Shown here in pieces: positions 11,395 to 23,754 of a stretch of DNA of 64,000 nucleotides; position 1 is the first letter of the stretch; each line of letters starts with the position of its first letter. Source of the stretch: Sapria himalayana (lineage: Eukaryota > Streptophyta > Magnoliopsida > Malpighiales > Rafflesiaceae). The position numbers and the translations under genes are program-made. The notes under the pieces were generated by a model, which was given only the letters and a program-made list of their open reading frames with translations, did no database searches and was not told where the DNA came from. The DNA is taken from NCBI GenBank assembly GCA_029783825.1, contig JAREIK010017110.1:20021-84020 (forward strand). Reading direction: 5' to 3'.

Positions 11395-12838
11395 TATTAG
11401 GTCTAGCTTGAAATCTAGTTATACATCTTGTTTCGTAGTACATGTTTAAGTATTTTTTTTTGTTTCTTGAACTTTTACTTGCACTAGGTTGTAGCTATTC
11501 AAAGCTACTTACTATATTCAGTTTGTTTATTTGCAAGCTCATCAATTTTATTTTGTCCAATGCACTGTCCCTATTATTCAGGATCCACTCCAGCTCATTA
11601 TGTTTGAGTAGCTTTGAGTCGTCTTGTGCCAATGCAAAATCTAAAATCTGCATTTCCTCATGCATGCCCGTGATAGGCCAGCTTTTGGTCTCTGTTTCTC
11701 CTTTCGATAAGAGGTCACCTTTTCCCCGTTAAAATTTGCAATTTATTTTTTTAACTCCAATGCCCTTCTCCCTACCTCTCTCTTTCCTTTTGCCACCAAT
11801 CCCTTCAACCCAATCCCTACCCCTTCGGTTGCTCTAGCCCCTTCATCTAATCATTTTTAATTTCTTGTCTTTTATTTTTTTCCTTCCTCTTTATCTTTTT
11901 CTAACCCCCCTTCACTCTCTTCTCCCTCCATCCTCTTCATACTGCCTTTTCCTCCAATTCATTCTCCCCCACCTCCCCTACGTCCCCCCATCTCTTCATT
12001 CCCCCTCATCTGGCCTTCCTCGGCCATCTCTTTTTCTGCCACTGCCCTCTCCCCATTCATCTTTTTCATACAAACCTTCTCCCTCTCCCTCTTTTCTATT
12101 TTGCCTAAAATCCTTCTCCTTACCTTTGCAATACATTCCATTTTCATAGGTCACAATTTTTTACAGTTTAAGCAGTATCTGGGTATCTTTTCTGGAACTA
12201 TATCTTGTCAGAAGCCACTTGAGTGACCACTACCTACCCACACCCTTTGAGGAATAGAAACAGAAGCATCAATTTCAATAAAGACATTTGCCATGCTAGG
12301 CCTGGTCATATAGGCCGTAGCTTCATCCATTAGCCATGGCTTACACACACACACACACACACACCATGTAATAGAATATAGAGAATGCTTAAAAATAGGT
12401 GAAATAGGAGTTGAGGGAGAGAAAATCAAACCAAGACTTGCACGGATTCCTTATTCGGTTTGAATCTGGGCATCCATTTGAATAATCTCATAGGAAACCC
12501 TGAGATTTTCCACTTCCCGCATAGCCATAAGCGGAGGAAGTCTTCTAACTTTTTAATTTACAACATTATGTGATTTGCATCATAATATGAGAGTCTACCT
12601 GAGTCCCAAGCTTCAAAGCTTCGATAAATGCATAAATGTTTTTGAACTTGGGTAGCCATATGAAACTTGCCGATTAGAGTAAGTTTAAATGGAGTAGTAA
12701 GCTTCTTCATGTGTTCCTTTGGGAAGAAGACTATTGGTGCCTCATACTTCATGTCAAAATCCTTAGTTAATAGAATGGGTTCATTAATAACCAAAGCAAA
12801 GTATAAATTTTAATATATAGTTTAGAGAGTTTTTCAAT
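11387..12838 (-). pseudogene. LINE-A ORF1, DUF4283-type RNA-binding protein, broken
   Basis: ORF1 of plant L1 elements encodes the RNA chaperone of the retrotransposition RNP. Recognisable pieces are EAPIVFFPKEHMKKL followed by FKLTLIGKF (12558-12794) and the DUF4283 C-terminal half with MDEATAYMTRPSMANVFIE (12208-12429). A CLNCKK remnant of the zinc knuckle follows near 12170, then a charged tail ending before 11387. By alignment with LINE-B the start codon at 12838 is ATT instead of ATG, and a frameshift follows at once. An (AC)n tract has expanded inside the DUF4283 region, and the zinc knuckle has lost its His and last Cys. The Pro/Ser-rich plus-strand reading at 11865-12149 is a shadow of the charged minus-strand tail. 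Confidence 0.75.
12343..12364 (+). repeat. (AC)11 microsatellite in LINE-A ORF1
   Basis: Eleven AC units, read as alternating Cys-Val on the minus strand, replace the short stretch that reads CVGKPMK in LINE-E. The corresponding LINE-B sequence near 23160 is a plain ACCCACACA, a likely seed for the expansion. Confidence 0.9.
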
Positions 12839-12930
12839 AACTCAAGCTGAAATCTTCAAAAATGGAGTTTCTCTCTCTATGAAAACAACTTTTTCTCTCT
12901 AGAATTGAGGGAGAAGCTTTTCTCTTTTCG

Positions 12931-15900
12931 TCTCCTTATTCTTTTTATTCTCATTGTCTTTTTATTCTTCTTATTCTTCTATTTCTTTTTATTCTCCTTA
13001 TTTTCCTTATTCTCTTTGTCTTCTTATTCTTTTTATTCTTCTTATTCTTTTTATTCTTCATATTCTTTTTATTCTTCTTATTCTTTTTTTCTTCTTATTC
13101 TCTTTGTCTTCTTATTCTTCTTATTCTTTTTATTCTTCTTATTCTTCATATCTTTTTATTCTTCTTATTTCTTCTTCGTATTCTTCTTATTCTTTTATTT
13201 TTCTTATTTTTTTTTTATTTTTTTTCTTCTTATTCTTTTTAATTTTTTAAACTTCTATTTTTTATTATTTTTATTCTTATATTCTATTTATTCTTCTTAT
13301 TCTCTAATCATTTTATTCTACTTATTCTAAGTATCTTCATATTCTTCTTATTCTTCTTATTCTTCATATTCTTTTTGTTTATTATACTTTGATTATTCTT
13401 TATTATTCTTTCTCTTTTATTATTAATATTCTATCTATTCTATTATTCATCATATTCTCTAATTTTCTTATTTTCTAATTATTTTATTCTACTTATTCTA
13501 TATTCTTCTTATTCTTTTTATATTCATGTACTTTTTATTATTTATTCTTTTTTATTAATCTATTTCTAATTCTTCTTATTCTAGTTATTATTATTATTCT
13601 TAAATTCTTCTTATTCTTTTATTCTTCTTATTCTGGTATCCTTCTTATACTTCTTATTTATTATTCTTCTATTCTTTTTATTCTTCTTATTCTTCTTAGT
13701 CTTCTAAATTCTTCTTATTCTTCTAATTCTTCTAATTCTTCTTATTCTAATTATTCTTTTTATTTTCTTATTCTTCCTAACCTACATATTCTTTTTTTTA
13801 TATTATTCTTCTTATTATTTTTATTCTACTTATTATTCATATTATTCTATTCTTCTAATCTAATCTATTATTCTTGTTATTCTTGTTTATTCTTGTTATT
13901 CTTCTTATATATCTTATTCTTTTTATTATTCATATATTTTTTTTTTTTTATTCTAATTATTATCTTATTATCTAATTTTCTTTATTATTATTTTTTCTCT
14001 ATTCTTTTTATTACTATTATTCATATTCTTTTATTCTTTTTAATCTACTTATTCTTTTTAATCTTGATATTCTTGATATTCTTGGTATTCTTCTTATTCT
14101 TCTTATTCTTCTATTATTTTATTCTTCATATTATTTTTATTCCTTTATCTTCTTCTTCTTCTTCTTTTTCATTTTCTTATTATTCTATTATTCTATTTAT
14201 TCTACTTATTCTTATTATTCTTTATTTTCTTATTAGTTTTCTTATTATTCTTATTATTAGTATTATTCTAATTATTCTTATTTTACTTATTCTTGTTAAT
14301 CTTTATTCTTTTACTTCTTATTCTTTTTTATGTTCTTATTCATTTTTTATTCGTCATATTCTTATAATCAGTAGTATTCTTATTTTATTGATTATTCTTT
14401 TTCTTCTTATTATTCTATTTTTTTATTCTTCTTATAGTTCTTATTTCTTAATATTCTTATTCTTTTTATTATTCTAATCATTTCTTATTTACTTTATTCT
14501 TGTTATTATTATGATGATTTTCTTATTCTTATTATATTTCTAATTCTTATTACTATTATTTTTCATCTTATTCTCTTCATTATTCATATTCTTCATATTA
14601 ATCATTTTCTTCTTATCTTATTTTTTTAATTATTCTTCTTTTTTTATTTTTTTATTCTTCTAATTCTAGTTATTTTTATTATTCTTCTAATTCTTCAATT
14701 TCTTTTTTTTTTTTTTCTTTTTTTTCTTTTTCTTCTTTTTCATATTATTTTCTTATTTTTTTTATTTTTCTTATTAATCTAATTCTTTTTATTCTTCATA
14801 ATCTTTATATTCTTATTATTCCTCTTATTATCTTATTTTTATTAATATTTATTTTTTCTTATTTTTCTTATTTTCTTATACTTATTATTCTTATTTTAGT
14901 TAATTTTATTTTTATTATTCTTCTTATTCTTCTGAAACATCTTATCTTCTTATTATTTTAGTTTTTCTTTTTTCTTATTCTTCCTATTCTTCATCTTTTT
15001 CTTTTCATCTTATTCTTGTTTTTTATTCTTCTTATTCTTCTTTCATTCTTATTCTTTTTATTCATCTTATTTTTCTTATTTTTCTTATTTTTCTTATTTT
15101 TCTTATTTTTCTATTTCTTCTATTTGATCTTATTCTTCTTATTATTATATTATTATTATTTTTTTTATTTTCTTATTCTTCATATTATTCTTATTATTCT
15201 TCTAATTATTATTATTATTCTTATACTTCAAATTTTTGTTATATATATTTTTTTTTTATTCGTATTCTTGTTATTCTTGGTATTCTTGTAATTTTTCTTT
15301 ATCTAATTATTATTATTATTATATATTATTATTATTATTCTTCTTTCTAATTTTTATTTTTATTCTTAGTATTCTTTTTAGTCTTATTTTTTTTATTATT
15401 TTTATTCTGCTTAGTTTATAATTCTTTTTATTTTTATTTTTTAATTATTTTCTTTATTATACTTACTCTCCTTATTCTTTTATTATTCTTAATCTTTAAT
15501 TCTTCTTTGTATTCTAATTTTTTTATTCTTCTTATTCTTGTTATATTTGTTTTTCTTCTTATTCTATTTATTTTTTTTATTCTTCTTTTTCTTCTTATTC
15601 ATCTTATTCGTTATTTTCTTATTTAATATTTATTCTTATTCTATTTTTTTTATATTCTACATATTTTTGTTATTGTTGTTATTCTTTTTATTATTATTAT
15701 TCTTCGTATTATTCATATTTTTCCTTCTTCATTATCTTTTATTCTTCTTATTCATATAATTCTTCTTATTCATCTTATTGTTATTTTTTTCTTATTCATT
15801 TTATCTTTGTTATTATTCATATTCTTCATACTCTTTTAATTCTTCTTATTCTACTTGTCCTACTTATTATTCTAATTATTCTTATTCTTCTTATTAATAT

Positions 15901-17501
15901 TATTCTTCTTATTCTAGTTATTATTTGTATTTTGCTTATTCTTCTAATCTAATTCTTGTCATACTTACTTATTTTCTTATTCTTATTATTCTTTTTATTT
16001 TTTTATTCTTCTTATTCTTCTTATTCTTTTAATTCTTCTTATTCTAATTATTCTTCTATTCTTTTTAATCTACTATTTCTTATTTTTTTATCTAATATTC
16101 TTCTTATTTTTGTATCTTATTGTTCTTCTTATTCTACCTATTATTCATATTCTTATTTTTAATAATCAACTTGTTCTTTTATTCTTACTTTTTTATTCTT
16201 CTTATACTACTTAGTATTATTATTCTTCTCATTTTTCTTATTCTTATTATATTCATTCATATTCTTCTATTCTTCTTATTTTCCTTATTCTTCTTTTTCT
16301 TCTTATTCTTTTTATTTTTTTTATCTTTCTTATTCTTCTTATTCTTTTTATTCTTAATCTATCATTTCTTATTATTCTTTTTATTCTTTTTTTTGTTCTT
16401 ATTCTACATATTCTTTATTCTTAATATTTTTCTTATTTTACATATTCTTCTTATTCTTCTTCATTTTTTTATTCTCTTATTAATCTTATTCTACTTATTC
16501 TTATTATTCTAATATTCGACTATTCTACTTATTCTACTTATCTTATTATTCTTCATATTTTTTTTCTGTTCTTATTCTTTCTATTCTTATTATTTTCTTA
16601 TTCTTTCTATTATTCTTATTCTTATATTATTATTATTTTTCTTCTTATTATTCGTATTCTTCTTATTCTTAATTTCTACTTATTCTTCATATTTTTATTA
16701 TTCTTCTTTTCTTCTTATTCTTCTTAGTCTTCATATTCTATTATTATTATTCTTCTTCTTATTCTTCATATTTTTATTCTTCATATTCTTATTTTTCTTA
16801 TTCTTCTATTCTTCTATTCTTCTTATTCTCTTATTTTAATTACTCTTCTTATTCTTATTATATTTCTTATTCTTATTTCTCTTCTTTTTTTTCTTCCTAT
16901 ATTTCTTATCTTCAATCTTCTTATTCTTCTTATTCTTCTTATTCTTATTCTTCTTATTCTTCTTATTCTTCTATTCTTTTCTTATTACTCTTCTTATCCT
17001 TCTTATACTTATTCTTATTATTATTATTTTGTATTCTTCTTATTAATCATATTCTTCCTAATCTTCTTATTCTTCATTCTTCTCATTCTTTTATTCTTCT
17101 TATTCTTCTTATTTTTTATTTTTATATTTTTATTCTTCATATTCTTCTAATTCTTCTAATTCTAATTATTTTTCATATTCATTCTTCTAATTCTTTTTAT
17201 TCTTCATATTCTTATAATTTTTCTAATTCTTATTTCTATTCTTTTATTCTTTTATTTTTTTTATTCTTTTGATTCTTCTTATTCTTCTAATTCTTCTTAT
17301 TCTTCTTTTTGTTCTTCTTCTTATTCTTTTATTCTTATTATTATTTTATGTTTCTTATTTATCTTATTATTTTTTTTTTTTTTTTTTTTTCTTATTATTC
17401 TTCTATTTTTATACTAATTATTATTCTTCTTAATCTCTATTCTTTTCTTTTATTCTTTTTATTCTCCTAATTCTTATAATTTTTCTTATTCTTCTTTTTT
17501 T
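12931..17501 (+). repeat. Satellite array 2, degenerate (TTATTCTTC)n
   Basis: About 4.57 kb of the same 9-bp satellite in the same orientation as array 1. The left part (12950-13200) is fairly regular with many TTATTCTTT units. The middle (13900-15900) is richer in TTATTATTATT and longer T runs, and a 20-T run lies near 17370. No gene is seen. LINE-A 5' leader is on the left and LINE-B 3' terminus on the right. Confidence 0.95.
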
Positions 17502-18452
17502 AGAAATTTGTTTTATTAATAAAAATCTCTCTCTTTTGGTGGAGGAATACCTTTTTATAATCTAGAACTACCATTTTACTCTTTTACACCCTTGAATAGA
17601 ATAAATAAAACAATTCACATATTCTAGAATTGAATCTCTTACCCTATCTCTAAATGCATCACTTCACTTTGATTCTGCACAATATGTTTTTACTTGAAGC
17701 TTGGCCTGTTATCTTTTATTTCTCTGTCCCATATGCATTTTGTTTGTCCCTTTCTCTCTACAGCCACTTTATTGTCCTACTTTTGTTTAATATTTTGGCA
17801 CATCTCTACTATTTTATTCATATTTCCTTTCCTCCTCTGCCTACTAATATCTAAGCCTTTCCCCCTGCAAAATAGACACAATGCCAAGAACATAGAAAGT
17901 ACCAGTATCTATCAGCAGCAACCATTCTCTGCCCTTTGCAAGCTATTTTGATGTTGTTTTAATCCTTTATAGCCTCTCTGCCTCAAACCCCTGCACTTCA
18001 ATCAGAATAACAGAATTTATATTGCCTCTATTACAGCTCTTAACTCCTTTTACACCCTTAAACAAAAATCAAAGCATGCATTAAATCACTGCTCCTCTAG
18101 TTGTAGCTTTATCCAGCTTCATGTATTTAAAAGAAAATAGCGGCCTTCATGTATGCATTTGACTGTCTCCCCTGCAATGCAAGCCAAAAGATAAAAGCAG
18201 CTATATATAATTTAATTGCCTCCTAGCCGGTGATGAAACTTTATTTTGGCAGCCTCGCTCTCTGCCTTATATTGCTTTCGGACCTTCACTTTAAGCATAC
18301 ATAAAGTACACTGATTTATATATCAGACCATCTTCCATAGGATGTTCCTTTCATCTTGAGGTATACTTTTGAACCTAAAAACAAAAGCAAATCAATATAT
18401 ATTTATGATTACCACACAGAACTATGGAGATCAAAGATTTGTTTTCTAGCTA
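17502..18452 (-). other. LINE-B 3' UTR
   Basis: Between the ORF2 stop and the array. It carries the conserved 3' terminus (17502-17600) and degenerate copies of the GCAGCCTC...TGCCTTAT word that is tandem in LINE-C. The small + strand open frames at 17654-17951 have no recognisable product. Confidence 0.6.
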
Positions 18453-21400
18453 CTACTTTTGAATTCTAATATACATGAATTCTAATTTATCTAATATGAT
18501 TAAGCCCTTATATTTTTTCGGAATGTCAGCTTCCTCAAACTCTTGTAAACCCTTCTTCAAACCTTTTTTGGCTAAGTTGTCTGCTACAACATTAGCTTCT
18601 CTATATATATGCATAATTTCCCCTTTTATGTCAGTTAAAAGACTCTTAATTGTCTCTATCTATTGTTCATACTGCCACATTTTTATCTTATCATAACCAG
18701 ATTCACCTGTATACTAGAATTCACATGTACTCGTAAGTTAATATAAAAGTATTCTTTGCATATTTTAAGGCCTTTATGTATGGTTATAATTTCTGCATGC
18801 AAGGCTGTGTATGCTTTTCTTTCATTGTAAAAGCTTTTATAATTTTACCCTACTCATTTCTTATCACACCTCCCCCCTACATCCCCATGTCCCTGTTAAA
18901 ACTACCATTGTGTTTAAAGCAAGCCTTCCCTGAGGAGGTATTCCCAGCACACCGTTCTAACCTCAGGAATATTTTTCTTAAATGCATGTAATCTCCATAT
19001 CCTTCTTTTCTCGTCTTCCATTTTCATGCTTCTAAGTTTTAGTGGAAATCCTACTGATACCCATGAATAATCTTTTTTAATTTCTTCTATTATATACTTA
19101 GCATTCATTTTAATATTCTCGAACCTACCTCTATTTCTGGCTTTCCACATATTCTAGACTGTGATGTGCGGAATGTAAACCCTTAGCCAATTACACACTT
19201 TTATCTTTGTGTGACTACTTATCTATCTCATTAGTCATTCCTTAATATCTTCTAACTTATTGCTTACTTGTGCATATATCTCCAGATAATTCCAGACTTC
19301 CACTGCTATTTTTTCTGTTGAAAATAAATTATTTATGCTTTCTATGTTAGTAAAACATCATTCACACCTGGAAGCTAATTTTACTACCTTCAATTGAATA
19401 TTCGAGTCCACCATAATAGCATTCGATAAGAGCTTCCACATAAAAACATTCATTTTTTGTGGGATCTCTTTCAGCTAGGCTCACTTAAAAACTTCTTGAC
19501 TGAATTTTCTTTTTCTTACACAAAATTTTTGCGCTTTTAAGCATGACCCTCCCATTTGGATTTAGAGTCCATCTCCATACATTGTTAATTAGATGTGCAT
19601 TACTTTCAACAAATATTTTTTGTTTAAGCATCATGTTCCAACTTCTAGAGTTTTTTTAAAATTCTTACATATTTTATTTCCTGACCCATATCTAGCTTCC
19701 ATATAGCTCACCCATAGGCTATCATTCTGCTTGAGCCACCACTAGTTCTTACATGCCCAGGCCTTAGCCATATCATATAATTTATTCAATCCTAGTCCTG
19801 CTTCCTCCATTAAATAGCATATATCTTCCCATTTTTTTTCAATGTAGCTTATTTTTTCCTGACTTTTTACTCCATAGGAAGCTAGCTATTTTCTTTTCTA
19901 GGATGCGCAAGATCTTCTTTGGTGGCTGTAAGGAGATTAAGATGCGTGCTATGGTTCCCTATAGGACATGTTTAATTAATGTGATTCTTCCCTCCATACT
20001 TAACATATTATTTTCCATCTAGCTATTTTACCTCTTAATTTATTCATTAGAAATGTTAGATATTCTTTTTTCAGTCTACCCTCATATAGGACAACCCAAA
20101 TACATTAATGCCACTTTACTCTACTCAAAGCCTATAATTCTTTTTACCCTTTGAATACTTCTTTTAGGTGTTTTCCTTGAAACAACAAATTGGCATTTTT
20201 TTATTAAGTCCTTGTCACGTTTCTTCCTCTACTATGTCATATAGCTTCATCATATTCTTCAATGATGTGCTCCCGGTATTTGTAAAAATAGTTAAATCAT
20301 CTGCATAAGCTAGGCAGCTTACAATCGGAGTATGTCTAGGTTGTTTAAAGCTAGTAATATTCCCTTCTTTCATTTTTCCTTTTAAACTTGTTATTAACAA
20401 TTCTATATATATATAAATAATAATGGAGATAAAGGATCCCCCTGTCTAAGTCCCCAACTAGCTTAAATTCACCACATGCCTCCCCATTAATTACAATTTT
20501 AACCCATGTGCTAGAGATACATTTATACATTAGATCTATCCAGTTTTTCCTAAAATCTCATTTTCCTCATCGTGTAACATAAAATATCCTATTTCACTTT
20601 GTCAAATACTTTAGACAAATCTAATTTCATAATCACATTATGGCCCTCGACTTTGGCCTCTATTTCTTTCATCAGTTCTGTAGTTAAATTAAGCTTTTCT
20701 ATCATTAATCTATTTTTAACGAATCTTACTTGTTCTACTGAAATAATGGAGGGAATTATTCTATTTAGTCTATTCTGCAGGACATTTATCAAAATTTTAT
20801 CCACCAAATTACATAGACTTACAGGTCTATAATCTTCACTTTTTTGCGGATTATCTTTCTTGGGTATCAGTACAATATATGAGCTAGTCCATGATTATGT
20901 GATTTTTGCTCCTGCAAAAACCCAAGTAATTGCGGCGTCAACTCTTTATATATATTCATGGTTTGTTTGAAAAAATCATTATTCCATCCATCTGTACCCC
21001 TGCACTGTCTTTATTTCCACTAAAGGCTGCAGTTTAATCTCCTCCTCACCAGGGCACTCTTCTAATAGTTTATTTTGTTCTTCAGTTACTCATTTATCTA
21101 GTTATCGAATTAAGGAGTCCTCCCTTTGTTGGTTGTGTCCAAGAGATGACTTTTAAAGTAATCTTCCAAAACTTTTTTAAGTTCTCCTTCATCGTCTATC
21201 CACTTGCCCATATCATTTTTGATACCTTTTATTACTTGTCTTTGATTTTTTAATTTCGCAACTGCATTAAAAAACTTAGTACTTCTATGCCCTTCCTTGA
21301 GCCACTTTACTTTGGCCCTTTGTTTCCAAAAAATTTCTTCCATATGCTGCAATAATTTTAATTACGCATTTGCTTTATTTAAATTAATTCTAAAAGATTC

Positions 21401-22327
21401 ATCCTGATTGTTCTCATGCTCTATTTCTAATTTACTTACTTTAGATTTGATATCCTAAATATTCTTATTTATATTCTCAAATCTTTCTCAATTCTACTTA
21501 TTAAGTTCTAATTTTAACCTACGTAATTTAATAGCTAGAACCTGCATAGAATTCCTCTTTGTTGGATCTTGCCATGAGTTTCTTACTATTCCATCAAACT
21601 CTTTATGCAAACCCCACATGTTTTGATATTTAAAAGTTTTATTCTTTCCCTCTAGCTTTAAAACTTAGAAGAAGGGGGGTGTGATCTGAGCAAGTTATGC
21701 GCAAGTGTTTCACACTCGCCCCTCCACAATAATCCACCAATTTAATGTTATAGAGAATACGATCAAGTCTGGACCAGTTCATTCCTTATTTTTCTCATTA
21801 TTACACCATGTGAAGCTAGGACCCAAGTACCCAGCCTCCATGAGATTCAAGTTATTAATTACCTCATTAAATTGAGCTATCACTGAGGGGTCAGGCGACT
21901 TTCCTCCTTTTTATTCTTTAGCATTTCTAACTATGTTAAAGTCCCGTCCTATATCGATGAGATATTTTATCAGCTATCTTCCTCATTTCACCCCATAGGT
22001 CTTTTCTTTTTGCTTTCGAGTTACTGGCATATACCACCATTATAATTGGGTCCGTATTATTTTGAGCTTAAAATTTATAATATGATCTGCCTCTGAAATA
22101 ATTACTATATCGATTTTCTTTTTCCATAACATCCAAATCTTACCATTATTATTATAGAATGCATTTTCGAAACCTAGTTTCTTTTTATATATTTCTAGAG
22201 AATCCTTAGTAACCATAGGTTCCACTATTATCACAATTTTAATATTATGAATTTTTATTAATTTTTAATTCGATTTATGACGGAGTACTTCATACTCCTC
22301 TTAAGTTCAATATAGACTATTGAACAT
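18453..22327 (-). pseudogene. LINE-B ORF2: EN-RT-zf-RVT-RNase H, broken
   Basis: The ATG at 22327 lies inside the end of ORF1; the stop is at 18455-18453 after IRIQK. Pieces in order: endonuclease with IVEPMVTKDSLEIYKKK (ORF 22040-22234); linker with MEEIFWKQRAKVKWLKEG (21110-21352); reverse transcriptase with LNRIIPSIISVEQVRFVKN and VIMKLDLSKVFDKVK (20589-20807); YADD catalytic box intact (20296-20307, ORF 20215-20400); zf-RVT remnant near 19350; RNase H with NGSFNRDMGM near 18900 and HIYREANVVADNLAKKG near 18600. RNase H has lost the first catalytic Asp (expected TDGSFN, seen HNGSFN). Several frames are needed to join the pieces, so it is a pseudogene. Product and order are certain; the joins are inferred from E and A. 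Confidence 0.85.
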
Positions 22328-23650
22328 TATTAGGTCTAGCCTGCGCTTTGGTTATGCATCTTGACTCATAAAACATGTTTAAATATTTTTTAATATTTCG
22401 TGAACTTTTGTGTACGCTTGATTTGCCATGCTCATTTTTACTTATTAACCTTAATTACTTATTTGGAAACTCATCAATTTTAATTCCTCTATTGCACTAT
22501 CTCTACTATTCGGTAACCCCTCCCATTCTTTTGATCCATCCTCTCTGAGTCATCTTGTGTCAATGTAAAGTCTAGACTTTCATTTCTTTATGCATGTCTA
22601 TAATTGGCAAGCTTTTAGCCACGGTTCCTTCCTCCGAAAGGAGGCCATCCTTCTCCCCGATAAAATTCATTATTTATTTTACCGAATCAGTTTCTATTCC
22701 TATTTTTTACATCTCTCTTCTTGAAACCCCTCCTCCCTGCCCTCTCCATTACCTTAGCCCCCTTATCTAGTCACTTCTTTATTTCTAGTATCTTTATCTG
22801 CCTTCCTCTCTATCGCCCTCCCCCCCCCCCCCCACAGCCTAAACCCTCCTTCTGCCCCTCTCTGCCCACACCTTTTCATTCCTATCTCCCTAATCTCTTG
22901 CCTTCTTCTAGCCCAATTTTTCCCACTCTCCCTCAAAACTGTTTTGCCTATCCCTCTTCCCCCTCCCTTAAAATACAATTCGAAACTGAGTGACCGAGTT
23001 TCTTACAGTTTAAACAATATTGTAAAAGATTTTCACAATTATTTCTTGCCAATGCCCACTACCCACCTACATTCTATTCAAATGGAGGCACAAACATCCA
23101 CCTCCACACACACCCTTCCATGCTGGCCTTGTCATGTAGGCCATAGTTTCATCCATTATCCAAGACTTACCCACACATTGAGGAAGGTGAAACAAAAAAG
23201 ACTTAAAGAATAGATGAAATGGGAGATGAGGAAGAAAAAACAAAACCAGGGCCTTTGCTGATTCTTTTTAGGGTTGAATTCAGGCATCCATTTGAACATC
23301 CTCATTGGATATCCCACGATATTCCACTACCCACGTAACCATAAATGGAGGAAATCTTCCTCCTCCTTAACTTGTATCATTATATGTTTTTGTAATACCA
23401 TGCATTAACCGAACGACTCTCGAAGTTTCAAAGCTTAAAAAAAAGCATATTTCCTTGAACATAGGACTCCCATAGAAAATTTGCCGAAGAGTGTAAGATT
23501 GAATGGGGCAGCAACCTTCTCGATGTCCTCCTTTGAGAAGCAAACTGCTGGCACCTCCAATTTCATACTATACACGGGATTAAGACTATAAAATTCCTTA
23601 ATAACCAAAGAAAAAGACTTTTTGTTAAATATCTTAGAGAAATTCTCCAT
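22317..23650 (-). pseudogene. LINE-B ORF1, DUF4283-type RNA-binding protein, broken
   Basis: The ORF opens at 23650 with MENFSKIFNKKSF, 95 nt below the array. It continues through LEVPAVCFSKEDIEKVAAPF and LTLFGKF, matching LINE-E ELPAVFFSPSELTKMAEPF and LTLVGKF. The frame breaks at 23435. DUF4283 remnants continue in other frames to about 23130, followed by a low-complexity Gly/Arg-rich tail whose opposite strand holds a 14-C run (22820-22833). The end, KYLNMFYESRCITKAQARPN, terminates at 22319-22317. The product would be the nucleic-acid chaperone of the retrotransposition particle. Confidence 0.75.
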
Positions 23651-23754
23651 AACTCAAGCTTGAGAGCTTAATAATGGAGTTTCTCTCTCTTCGAACCCAC
23701 TTACTCTTTCTAGAATTGAGAGAGAAGAAAATTCAAAAAAATATATTTTGTTCT

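Larger units (their letters stand above)
6563..12925 (-). mobile_element. LINE-A, full-length L1-type retrotransposon, decayed
   Basis: A 6.36-kb non-LTR element on the minus strand, close in size to LINE-B and LINE-E. In sense order it has a GA-box leader (about 12925-12839), ORF1 (from 12838), ORF2 overlapping ORF1 by 8 nt, a 0.9-kb 3' UTR and the family 3' terminus ending AATAAAACAGACCTTT. Satellite of the same strand orientation abuts both ends. It groups with B, C and D by ORF2 sequence. Both ORFs carry stops and frameshifts, and two microsatellites have expanded inside coding sequence, so it is no longer autonomous. Target-site duplications cannot be recognised inside a 9-bp repeat. Confidence 0.85.
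17502..23745 (-). mobile_element. LINE-B, full-length L1-type retrotransposon, decayed
   Basis: A 6.24-kb minus-strand element, sister to LINE-A. It has a GA-box leader, ORF1 from 23650, ORF2 from 22327 overlapping ORF1 by 11 nt, and a 0.95-kb 3' UTR. The 3' terminus reads, in sense, CCACCAAAAGAGAGA, TTAATAAAACAAATTTCT, then a short A run that joins the array. It retains the ORF1 start, the ORF2 start, the YADD box and a plausible ORF2 stop, so its outline is better kept than that of A, though stops and frameshifts are scattered through both ORFs. Satellite arrays lie on both sides. Confidence 0.85.

Noticed and set aside
11865..12149. Plus-strand Pro/Ser-rich frame, similar at 22721-22993
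   Set aside because: These are antisense shadows of the charged low-complexity tail of LINE ORF1 on the minus strand.
212..17501. Arrays as long 5' UTRs or A-tails belonging to the LINEs
   Set aside because: The array strand orientation stays the same on both sides of each LINE and does not flip with LINE-E, so it is independent of the elements.
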